Assembly: GCA_023301335.1 (NCBI GenBank)
Contig: JALZVA010000026.1
Coordinates: 1-5,992 of the forward strand
Length of the DNA stretch: 5,992 bases
Direction of reading: 5' to 3'
From: Akkermansiaceae bacterium
Lineage (GTDB): Bacteria; Verrucomicrobiota; Verrucomicrobiia; Verrucomicrobiales; Akkermansiaceae
A program made the translations under genes and the position numbers. The notes below the pieces were generated by a model, which was not told the origin of the DNA, did no database searches, and saw only the letters and a list, made by a program, of their open reading frames with translations. Below, in pieces: positions 1 through 5,434 of this stretch. The first letter of the stretch is position 1, and each line of letters starts with the position of its first letter.

Positions 1-1650
1 AATCCGGATAAACCTTCTGAGAAAGAAATCGTAGAGGTTGAGACATGTATTGTTAGCTTTGTGATTGAGCCTAGTTCGGGAGTAGAGGCGTATTCACTGA
101 CGGATACATATATTGGAGAAATTTCAGTGATGGAGGGAGAGTATGAGGTAGGGGAACTAGTAGAGTTTGTCCTCAAGGCTCCTGGCTTTATAGATGAAAC
201 GATTAGGTATGTTATACCGGATCAAGCATTTGTTCTGAAACCAATTACCTTAAAGATGGATAAGCCTCCGATCATCGGAAAGCCGTGGTGGGATTCGTTA
301 GATCAGCAGTATGAGGCGGTTGGGAATATGCATGAGTCTGAGTTGATTGAAGCGTCTAATTGGGAACGTTATGTAGAATTTTCTTTTTACCGTAAGGAAC
401 CAATTATCGTAGAAATCGATCATCGTGGACAGTCTAGAGCCATTGAAAAAATCGTGTTAGCGAAAGAGAACGACTTTAATGAGTTTGCAGATTGGCTAAC
501 AACGGAAGCTCAAGAAGCTGGACGTCTTTTAAAAGACCAGGAAGTTGTCGCTGTGATTAAGAGAGGATTTAAAGGGAAGAACTACACTCCGCAACACGCA
601 CTAAAAGAAATGTTCCCTGCTAAGTTGAGAGTGCAGAAAATTCCCTTTGCCACTTTAGAATTAGAAGTAGAACCTACAGGATCAAAAATATATCTAGGGG
701 ATGATTTTATAGGTACAACAAAGATTAAGGACACAGGGATACGCCCAGGAACCTACCTGTTACGCATTGAGAGTGACGGCTATGAATCGCTGGAAAAGGA
801 AGTGACCCTTTCCCAAGGGCAGAGCTTGAAAATTCCTCGCGTGGTATTGCAGAAAAATGATAGCTTAATCAAAGGGAAAGCGTGGACGAATAAACTAGGA
901 ATGCCCTTTGTCCCTCTTAACGAGACATTGATGGCCTCCGCATGGGAGACGAGAGTGAAGGACTATCAAGTGTATCTAACTGCTATAGGAGAAGAAATGC
1001 CAAATGCCGAAGTGAATCGTAAACCGAATGAACCCGTCGTTTATGTTTCTTTTAGAGATGCGTCTGAATTTGCAAAATGGCTTACAGAGAGAGATTTAAA
1101 AGAGGGATCGATCCCTGAGGGATCGGCATACCGAATTCCTACTGACCATGAGTGGAGTATGATGGTAGGACTAGAGGAAGATGAAGCCACGATCATTCCT
1201 AAAAAAGCTCTCGAAAACCAAGGGCAGTATCCTTGGTCTGGAGGCTGGGATCCTGTCAGGGGTGATAAGCTCAAGGCCTTAGTTGATAGAGCTTTGCCGA
1301 TTGGGAATTTCTCAGACGAAACGCGGAGAAAATGGAACAAGCTAACTAGAAATTATTACAAAGGATACACCGATGGGCACAGTGGGACCTCTCCAGTAGG
1401 TGCGTTTAAAGCTAATCAACGAGGGATATTTGATCTCGCAGGAAATGTCTCAGAATGGGTGGCGGAGAACGTTCAAGGAGGCGAAGTGGAAGGGGGGAGG
1501 TTCCAAGTGTATCGAGGATCAAGTTTCAGAACCTACGTAAATAAGGGACTGATCTCAAGCTTTAGAGGATATACCAAAGTGGGAGGGAGAGATGTAGCTA
1601 TTGGCTTCAGGCTTGTTCTAAAGCTGCCCGAGGTGTTAGATGGCGAGTAG
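1..1650 (+). CDS. PEGA and FGE-sulfatase (SUMF1-like) domain protein, 3' part
   Basis: The frame is open from base 1 to the TAG at 1648-1650, giving 549 visible residues. The GTG at 61 lies inside a PEGA-like domain, so the true start is off the left edge. Visible order: a charged linker (1-14), PEGA-like domain 1 (about 16-87), a decayed FGE-like stretch (about 91-190), PEGA domain 2 (about 215-286, with the typical YLGDDFIGTT and GTYLLRIESDGYE), then a full FGE-like domain (about 290-543). The last is supported by TNKLGMPFV, ETRVKDY, YRIPTDHEW, QYPWSGG, TSPVGAFKANQRGIFDLAGN, GNVSEW, YRGSSFR and AIGFRLV. The FGE domain contains no cysteine, so the copper-binding cysteine pair of true formylglycine-generating enzymes is absent; a binding or structural role is more likely than oxidase activity. 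In Verrucomicrobiota and Planctomycetota such C-termini often follow a Ser/Thr protein kinase domain, which would lie outside this window. The domain calls are firm; the overall function is unknown. Confidence 0.85.
   Translation, partial: NPDKPSEKEIVEVETCIVSFVIEPSSGVEAYSLTDTYIGEISVMEGEYEVGELVEFVLKAPGFIDETIRYVIPDQAFVLKPITLKMDKPPIIGKPWWDSLDQQYEAVGNMHESELIEASNWERYVEFSFYRKEPIIVEIDHRGQSRAIEKIVLAKENDFNEFADWLTTEAQEAGRLLKDQEVVAVIKRGFKGKNYTPQHALKEMFPAKLRVQKIPFATLELEVEPTGSKIYLGDDFIGTTKIKDTGIRPGTYLLRIESDGYESLEKEVTLSQGQSLKIPRVVLQKNDSLIKGKAWTNKLGMPFVPLNETLMASAWETRVKDYQVYLTAIGEEMPNAEVNRKPNEPVVYVSFRDASEFAKWLTERDLKEGSIPEGSAYRIPTDHEWSMMVGLEEDEATIIPKKALENQGQYPWSGGWDPVRGDKLKALVDRALPIGNFSDETRRKWNKLTRNYYKGYTDGHSGTSPVGAFKANQRGIFDLAGNVSEWVAENVQGGEVEGGRFQVYRGSSFRTYVNKGLISSFRGYTKVGGRDVAIGFRLVLKLPEVLDGE
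46..1170 (+). repeat. Protein-level internal duplication: PEGA plus FGE N-terminal half, twice
   Basis: Within the PEGA/FGE gene, bases about 46-570 encode a PEGA-like domain followed by a stretch that resembles the first half of the FGE domain in the second unit (about 643-1170). Matching pieces are GKPWWDSL against GKAWTNKL, ASNWERYVEFSFY against ASAWETRVKDYQVY, and EFADWLTTEAQEAG against EFAKWLTERDLKEG. The order and approximate spacing agree. The first unit lacks the second half of the domain (no GNVxEW, RGxS or GFR motif). There is no obvious similarity at DNA level, so the duplication is old. The boundaries are approximate and the alignment was done by eye. Confidence 0.6.
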
Positions 1651-1660
1651 CTGAGGTGCT

Positions 1661-1693
1661 TATGAACTTACAAGGTAGAGTTGTGAGTTCATA
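1661..1693. terminator. Hairpin between convergent genes, probable bidirectional terminator
   Basis: Arms 1661-1673 and 1681-1693 form a 13-bp stem with a single G-U wobble and a 7-base loop. It starts 11 bases after the stop codon of the PEGA/FGE gene and lies about 20 bases past the stop of the minus-strand TPR gene, as expected for a shared terminator. The stem is AT-rich. The plus strand continues with only a short T-rich stretch (ATATTTAG) and the minus strand has no T-tract, so it is a weak intrinsic terminator at best and may act as an RNA 3'-end stabiliser. Confidence 0.55.
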
Positions 1694-1713
1694 TTTAGAC
1701 AGATTGCAGCTTT

Positions 1714-2592
1714 TTACTGATCCTCTGTTTGAGTCGCTTCTCTGAAGAGATTGTTAATTTCATTAAATTCAGAAAGAGAATCAAGCCAGATGCCGTGTTC
1801 GGCTGGTTTGTTGAACACATAGCGTGCTTGCTGTGACCATTTAGATGCTTTCTTCAGGTTCTTTTCCGCGTAAGCTTGAGCGATGTATCCGTAGTAGGTG
1901 AGCAAGGAATGATCTTTTAGAGTATCTCTGCTATTAACCGACTGATCAAAAGATTCTCTATGGTTTTTACGAAGCTCTTCGGGAAGCTCTTTTTGCAGGG
2001 AAATACCTAAGTTGCTGAGGTCGACCTTAAAATTGACGAAGTCTTGAAATTGCTTCACTTTATGATTGAATTCCCCAATTTTTTGAAGCTGACGAAACTT
2101 TTTTAAACTTTCAGTGTAGTTACCAGATACAAAGTCAGTTTCAGCAACATTGAAATGGAGCAATGAGTTGAATGGTTCTAATTCTACAGCTTCGGCGTAA
2201 AATTTCTTAGCATGTTTGAAGTCCCTAAGGTTTATATAGTTTGAAGCGATTAAACTTTTTAGAGAAGGGTCATCAGAGAAGATAATAGATGCTTCTAAGG
2301 CGAGGTATAGCGATTCTGTAATACGTTTTTTTCCTGCCAATTCAGACGCTTCTTTAAGCTTACTTCTGTAGTCTTTTTGTTTAGAAAGTTCTAAGCTATT
2401 AAATTTTTTAGACCGTTCTACCTTTTTTGCGAGAAAAGTTTTATACTCTAATTCTGTGGAGCCATAGGCGGAGATCAGCTTAGCTAAATCTTCGGGAATG
2501 TTAGCTTCTGCCAATTCTTGTGGAATTTCGTCTGCGTGAATAGCGGGTGCGAGGCTAAGAGTAGCCATGCTGAGAAGGAAAAGAAGTTTCAT
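1714..2592 (-). CDS. Secreted TPR-like repeat protein, function unknown
   Basis: The product is 292 residues. Residues 1-20 form a typical Sec signal peptide: Lys2, a hydrophobic core LLFLLSMATLSLAPA, and an IHA site before DEIPQ. No lipobox cysteine or later membrane segment is visible, so the mature protein should be periplasmic. The rest is charged and helical. Residues about 77-178 resemble three degenerate TPR units, the clearest being ASNYINLRDFKHAKKFYAEA followed by VELEPFNS. A further helical pair at about 228-262 (YYGYIAQAYAEKNLKKASKW) could be another unit. TPRs are protein-binding scaffolds, so a partner-binding role is inferred; I do not recognise the family. The ATG starts 19 bases after the argJ stop, on the same strand and with no promoter visible in the gap, so it is probably the third gene of the argC-argJ transcript. 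No Shine-Dalgarno motif precedes it; the signal peptide fixes the start. Confidence 0.88.
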   Translation of the reverse strand: MKLLFLLSMATLSLAPAIHADEIPQELAEANIPEDLAKLISAYGSTELEYKTFLAKKVERSKKFNSLELSKQKDYRSKLKEASELAGKKRITESLYLALEASIIFSDDPSLKSLIASNYINLRDFKHAKKFYAEAVELEPFNSLLHFNVAETDFVSGNYTESLKKFRQLQKIGEFNHKVKQFQDFVNFKVDLSNLGISLQKELPEELRKNHRESFDQSVNSRDTLKDHSLLTYYGYIAQAYAEKNLKKASKWSQQARYVFNKPAEHGIWLDSLSEFNEINNLFREATQTEDQ

Positions 2593-2611
2593 GATGTATA
2601 GAGAATAGAAG

Positions 2612-3859
2612 TTAGACTAAGCCGTCTTTACGAGCTTGCTTCCAGTATGCATATTCTGATCGGTTAAAATCAATGTATTCTGGTGAGATGTCGCTAGAAT
2701 ACACAGTATTAGCTGCTGAGCCTAGTTTTAAATTAATGGTGATGGTGAATTCTGGTTGAGCGGCAATTCTTCTGAGTTGCTCCATGTCCACTTCTGCTTG
2801 AAGCCCATTTGAGCAAGCTATCAGGTCATTGTAGAGGATATCGATCTTATTTTCCTTCAGGTAGGCTTGAGAATAGCCGACGGCATGGATAATACGGCCC
2901 CAGTTTGGATCTTCACCATTCCAAGAAGCCTTAACTAAGGCTGAATTAGCCACCGCTTCTGCGACTTTTTGCGCATCTTTTGCCGTTCTGGCTCCGATAG
3001 CATTAATCGTGACAAATTTGGTGACACGTTCACCATCTCTGACTAAGGCCTTCGCCATTTCTAGCATCACGAAGCTGAGAGCCTCTTGGAAAAGGGAGAA
3101 TGATTTACTCTTTTGGCTTGGTGCACGATTTCCCGCAGCACCATTAGCTAAGACTAAAACCGTATCATTGGTAGACATATCTCCATCGATGGTGATGCAG
3201 TTAAATGATCCAGAGACGGCATGCTGCACGGCTTGATCTAAAAGTTTTTTTGAAATGTTGAAGTCTGTCGTGATGAAGCAAAGCATGGTAGCCATATTGG
3301 GACAGATCATCCCTGCACCTTTAGCACAGGCTCCTATCTTGACCGTCTGTTCACCGACTTTAAAGGATACGGCGATTTCCTTATGGCAGGTGTCAGAGGT
3401 CATTATGGCTTTTGCCATATCTGTTCCGCTGGTGCGTTTGAGTGAACTAGCCATGCCTTCGATCGGGGGAAGGAGACGCTCCATGGGAAGAGGAAGGCCG
3501 ATCACTCCAGTAGAGCAAAGGGCCACTTGATCTGCCTTGAGGTCTAAGTGTTCTGCCACATGTTGAGCAGAGGTCTGAGCGTCGTGGGTTCCGACCTCTC
3601 CCGTGCAGGCATTAGCATTTCCACTGTTGGCAAAAATCGCACGGATATTTCCATCCTGAATGTGCTTTTTTGAGAGTCGCACAGGAGCCGCTTGGACCTG
3701 ATTAGTCGTGAAAGTTCCAGAACCAACACAGGGAATATCTGAAACGAGTAGAGCTAGGTCGAGTCGTGTTGCGCTTGGGTTTTTGATCCCTGCCGAAGCA
3801 GTGGCTGCGCGGAATTTTTTGGGCGTGCAGACCCCTCCTTTAATCTTTTTAAAAGACAT
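2612..3859 (-). CDS. argJ: Glutamate N-acetyltransferase / ornithine acetyltransferase ArgJ
   Basis: ArgJ moves the acetyl group from N-acetylornithine to glutamate, giving ornithine and regenerating N-acetylglutamate; some family members also use acetyl-CoA. The 415-residue length is normal. Family motifs are present in order: GGVCTPKKFRAA (8-19), FTTNQVQAAPV (50-60), ANSGNANACTG (77-87), CSTGVIG (115-121, containing the oxyanion-hole Thr117-Gly118), KGAGMICPNMATML (180-193), DGDMSTNDT (225-233) and NWGRI (319-323). Self-cleavage is expected between Ala190 and Thr191, giving a 190-residue alpha chain and a 225-residue beta chain with Thr191 as nucleophile. Two departures from the forms I know are Cys186, where His or Ala is common, and DGERVTKF (275-282) where DGEGATKF is common. 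The C-terminus runs on past the usual tyrosine-rich end as EYAYWKQARKDGLV. The gene starts 2 bp after the argC stop, indicating coupled expression, and no Shine-Dalgarno motif is seen. Whether it is mono- or bifunctional cannot be told from sequence. Confidence 0.97.
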   Translation of the reverse strand: MSFKKIKGGVCTPKKFRAATASAGIKNPSATRLDLALLVSDIPCVGSGTFTTNQVQAAPVRLSKKHIQDGNIRAIFANSGNANACTGEVGTHDAQTSAQHVAEHLDLKADQVALCSTGVIGLPLPMERLLPPIEGMASSLKRTSGTDMAKAIMTSDTCHKEIAVSFKVGEQTVKIGACAKGAGMICPNMATMLCFITTDFNISKKLLDQAVQHAVSGSFNCITIDGDMSTNDTVLVLANGAAGNRAPSQKSKSFSLFQEALSFVMLEMAKALVRDGERVTKFVTINAIGARTAKDAQKVAEAVANSALVKASWNGEDPNWGRIIHAVGYSQAYLKENKIDILYNDLIACSNGLQAEVDMEQLRRIAAQPEFTITINLKLGSAANTVYSSDISPEYIDFNRSEYAYWKQARKDGLV

Positions 3860-3861
3860 GG

Positions 3862-4899
3862 TTAAAAGTTCATTAATCCCGCTGTTTCTGGGAAGTTGCT
3901 CATGATGTTAAAGCTTTGGACAGCTTGCCCTCCTGCACCTTTACAGAGGTTGTCTTCGGCACTGAGAAGCAAGACGCGATTGGTACGTGGGTCATACTCC
4001 CAGCCAATATCGACGAAGTTTGTCTTGGTGACGTTCTTTGTATCTGCACAGTTACCTCTACCGAGTAGTCGCACAAAAGGCTCGTTGCTGTAAGCGTTAT
4101 GGAGTGTGTCCTCAATATCCTCGACGCTTCCAATAAGTGTCGCTGAAGTGGTCGTGCAGATACCTGAGTTGACGGGAACGAGGTGAGGGGTGAAGCTGAC
4201 AACGGTTTCTTTACCTGCTGCGCGGCTAAGCTCCTGTTCAATTTCAGACAAATGCCTATGACGGGGCACTCCATAGGCGCGCACAGATTCATTACATTCA
4301 CAGAAGCTCAGAGAAATATCTGCTTTTCTCCCGGCCCCAGAAACACCACTCATCGAATTAATCACAATTCCCTGGTGGCTGATAAGGCCAGCTTTAAGTA
4401 AAGGGAGTAGCGGGAGTTCAATAGAAGTCGGGTAGCAGCCAGGTGAGGCAACTAGGCTTGAGCCTTTAATCTGCTCTCGATAAACTTCAGGTAGCCCATA
4501 GACCGCTTGTTTGAGGAGCTCAGTATCGGGATGCGGCTGGTTGTAAAATGCTTCATAGGTGACTGGATCGGAAATCCTGAAATCAGCACTGAGGTCAATC
4601 ACCTTAATATTCTTTTTGATAAGCGCACTGGCGTATTCTGCTGCCACTCCATGAGGAAGGGCAAGGAACGCGACCTCTGCACCAGTCGACTGGATGAGGT
4701 CGATGTCTGGTTCTGAAAAGGGAAGAGCACAGCACTCAGCCTTTTGAAAACGGGGGAACATTTCTCCCAAAGTCTTTCCAGCATACTGGCGTGATGTGAG
4801 GCAGACGAGTTCTGCATAAGGGTGCATGATGAGAAGTCGGAGGAGTTCACTACCTGTGTAACCACTCGCTCCCACCACTGCTATTTTGACTGCTTTCAT
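3862..4899 (-). CDS. argC: N-acetyl-gamma-glutamyl-phosphate reductase ArgC
   Basis: ArgC reduces N-acetylglutamyl phosphate to N-acetylglutamate semialdehyde with NADPH, the third step from glutamate to ornithine, in the cytoplasm. From the ATG at 4899 the protein has 345 residues, normal for the family. The Rossmann nucleotide-binding loop is KIAVVGASGYTGSELLRLL (5-23). ALPHGVAAEY (80-89), IDLSADFR (101-108) and YGLPEVYR (134-141) are family motifs. The catalytic Cys155 lies in ASPGCYPT, and His216 in RHRH (213-216) is the likely acid-base histidine. The frame is open upstream to a TTG at 4938, but the extra 13 residues (MLARLNFHAFFSF) do not resemble the family, and the ATG places the Rossmann strand at the usual distance from the N-terminus. 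No clear Shine-Dalgarno precedes the ATG. It is the first gene of the argC-argJ-TPR cluster. No argB or argD is visible nearby. Confidence 0.97.
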   Translation of the reverse strand: MKAVKIAVVGASGYTGSELLRLLIMHPYAELVCLTSRQYAGKTLGEMFPRFQKAECCALPFSEPDIDLIQSTGAEVAFLALPHGVAAEYASALIKKNIKVIDLSADFRISDPVTYEAFYNQPHPDTELLKQAVYGLPEVYREQIKGSSLVASPGCYPTSIELPLLPLLKAGLISHQGIVINSMSGVSGAGRKADISLSFCECNESVRAYGVPRHRHLSEIEQELSRAAGKETVVSFTPHLVPVNSGICTTTSATLIGSVEDIEDTLHNAYSNEPFVRLLGRGNCADTKNVTKTNFVDIGWEYDPRTNRVLLLSAEDNLCKGAGGQAVQSFNIMSNFPETAGLMNF

Positions 4900-4947
4900 G
4901 AAGCTGAAAAAAGCATGAAAGTTCAGTCTTGCCAACAAGGAACTTCC

Positions 4948-4954
4948 TATTATC
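4948..4954. promoter_or_regulatory. Candidate overlapping -10 elements for argC (-) and tRNA-Pro (+)
   Basis: On the plus strand TATTAT (4948-4953) matches the sigma-70 -10 consensus at five of six bases and would start transcription near 4960, about 13 bases before tRNA-Pro. On the minus strand GATAAT (4954-4949) also matches at five of six and would give argC a leader of roughly 40 bases. The two elements share the same bases. No good -35 hexamer sits at 16-18 bp for either; TTGCCA (4929-4934) on the plus strand is only 13 bp from TATTAT. An 11-base perfect palindrome, AGGAACTTCCT (4938-4948), abuts the site and could be an operator. The location is plausible but the motif support is weak. 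Confidence 0.35.
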
Positions 4955-4972
4955 TTCCCCTCGAAACTTGAT

Positions 4973-5049
4973 CGGGATGTGGCGCAGCTTGGTAGCGCAC
5001 ATGCATGGGGTGCATGGGGTCGCAGGTTCGAATCCTGTCATCCCGACCA
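4973..5049 (+). tRNA. tRNA-Pro (anticodon GGG)
   Basis: The 77 bases fold as a complete cloverleaf with encoded CCA (5047-5049). The acceptor stem CGGGATG/CATCCCG has seven Watson-Crick pairs and starts with C1-G72, a hallmark of bacterial tRNA-Pro. The D arm is GCGC-AGCTTGGTA-GCGC. The anticodon stem CATGC/GCATG encloses the loop ATGGGGT, placing anticodon GGG at 5007-5009 and G37 next to it. The T arm is GCAGG-TTCGAAT-CCTGT with one G-U pair. It decodes CCC and CCU. It is divergent from argC and convergent with the tRNA-Arg genes. An AT-rich hairpin (5047-5065) overlaps the CCA end but is a poor terminator. Confidence 0.97.
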
Positions 5050-5162
5050 GTTTTTAGAAAATTGGAGACAATCTCAATCTCGGGTTGATACACATTTCAT
5101 GGAACTATTCCTTCCATATCCACTTACTAAACTACTGCCAAGCTGGCATGGTGTAAGAAAAA
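5050..5162. other. Gap between convergent tRNA genes with two small hairpins
   Basis: No coding sequence is credible here. Two perfect short inverted repeats are visible: ATGGAA/TTCCAT (5099-5117, 7-base loop) and TGCCA/TGGCA (5136-5148, 3-base loop). They lie between the 3' ends of tRNA-Pro (+) and tRNA-Arg copy 1 (-), so they may serve termination or 3' trimming, but neither has a proper T-tract. On the minus strand a run of five T (5162-5158) directly follows the tRNA-Arg discriminator base. Confidence 0.3.
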
Positions 5163-5236
5163 TACACCCGAGAGGGGTCGAACCTCTAACCTCCTGATTC
5201 GTAGTCAGGCACTCTATCCAATTGAGCTACGGGTGC
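5163..5236 (-). tRNA. tRNA-Arg (anticodon ACG), copy without encoded CCA
   Basis: The 74 bases, discriminator A73 included, fold as a full cloverleaf: acceptor GCACCCG/CGGGTGT, D arm GCTC-AATTGGATA-GAGT, anticodon arm CCTGA-CTACGAA-TCAGG with ACG at 5202-5200, and T arm AGAGG-TTCGACC-CCTCT. The ACG anticodon is normally deaminated to ICG by TadA and reads CGU, CGC and CGA. The base after A73 is T and a T-run follows, so CCA is not encoded and must be added by the CCA-adding enzyme. The first acceptor pair is G1-U72 rather than G-C. The gene is identical to the copy 104 bp away and is probably the second of the two transcribed. Confidence 0.96.
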
Positions 5237-5263
5237 TTTTAAATATATCTCTAGAACTATGAA

Positions 5264-5340
5264 TGGTACACCCGAGAGGGGTCGAACCTCTAACCTCCTG
5301 ATTCGTAGTCAGGCACTCTATCCAATTGAGCTACGGGTGC
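5264..5340 (-). tRNA. tRNA-Arg (anticodon ACG), copy with encoded CCA
   Basis: It is base-for-base identical to the neighbouring tRNA-Arg from the 5' end through discriminator A73, but here CCA follows (complement of 5264-5266), giving 77 bases. The anticodon ACG is at 5306-5304, and the G1-U72 acceptor pair is shared. It is the upstream member of the pair in the direction of transcription. A small hairpin (TCACT/AGTGA, 5345-5359) sits just 5' of it and would be part of the precursor leader. leuA lies upstream on the same strand, so read-through from leuA is possible; no convincing own promoter is seen. Confidence 0.96.
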
Positions 5341-5434
5341 TCATTCACTTGTTCAGTGAGGGCGGAAGGGAAGCCAGAAATGCGATGGATGTCAAGAAAA
5401 CTTGGTCAAAAAAAGCTCTTTTGTCTGTCGCGAT

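Larger units (their letters stand above)
5163..5341 (-). repeat. Tandem direct repeat of 75 bp carrying the two tRNA-Arg genes
   Basis: Bases 5163-5237 and 5267-5341 are identical over 75 bp, covering each tRNA plus discriminator and one 5' flanking A (minus-strand sense). The repeats are 104 bp apart with a 29-bp AT-rich spacer (5238-5266). Identity stops abruptly on both sides, including at the CCA. This pattern fits either an old duplication homogenised by gene conversion or a recent duplication with its edges at the tRNA boundaries. Confidence 0.9.

Noticed and set aside
1041..1340. Minus-strand ORF of 99 codons within the PEGA/FGE gene
   Set aside because: It is antisense to the conserved FGE domain, is serine-rich and has no recognisable features.
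3255..3530. Plus-strand ORFs at 3009-3236, 3255-3530 and 3708-3905
   Set aside because: They are antisense to argJ, whose reading frame is fully supported by family motifs.
3900..4301. Minus-strand ORF of 133 codons inside argC
   Set aside because: It lies wholly in another frame of argC, has low-complexity Ser/Leu-rich content and no family motif.
4916..4925. TGAAAGTTCA near the argC start, resembling ARG-box half sites
   Set aside because: The arms are only 4 bp and the 2-base spacer does not match the 18-bp ARG box; likely chance.
5003..5020. Tandem 9-base repeat GCATGGGGT
   Set aside because: It lies in the anticodon and variable region of tRNA-Pro, where this resemblance is normal for the tRNA.
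4850..5041. Minus-strand ORF of 63 codons beginning MTGFEPATPCTPCMC
   Set aside because: It is the antisense of tRNA-Pro running into the argC start region, a well-known type of spurious protein call over tRNA genes.
4979..5197. Plus-strand ORF of 72 codons beginning MAQLGSAHAWG
   Set aside because: It is a translation of tRNA-Pro itself plus the antisense of tRNA-Arg; there is no independent coding signal.
5390..5395. TTGACA on the minus strand upstream of the tRNA-Arg pair, a perfect -35 hexamer
   Set aside because: At 16-18 bp downstream the sequence is TTCCCT-like with no -10 element, so the promoter is not supported on motif grounds, although its distance from the tRNA is plausible.
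5408..5423. Possible leuA terminator, AAAAGAGC followed by seven T on the minus strand
   Set aside because: The only stem is four or five A-T-rich pairs with a 2-4 base loop, too weak to call an intrinsic terminator.
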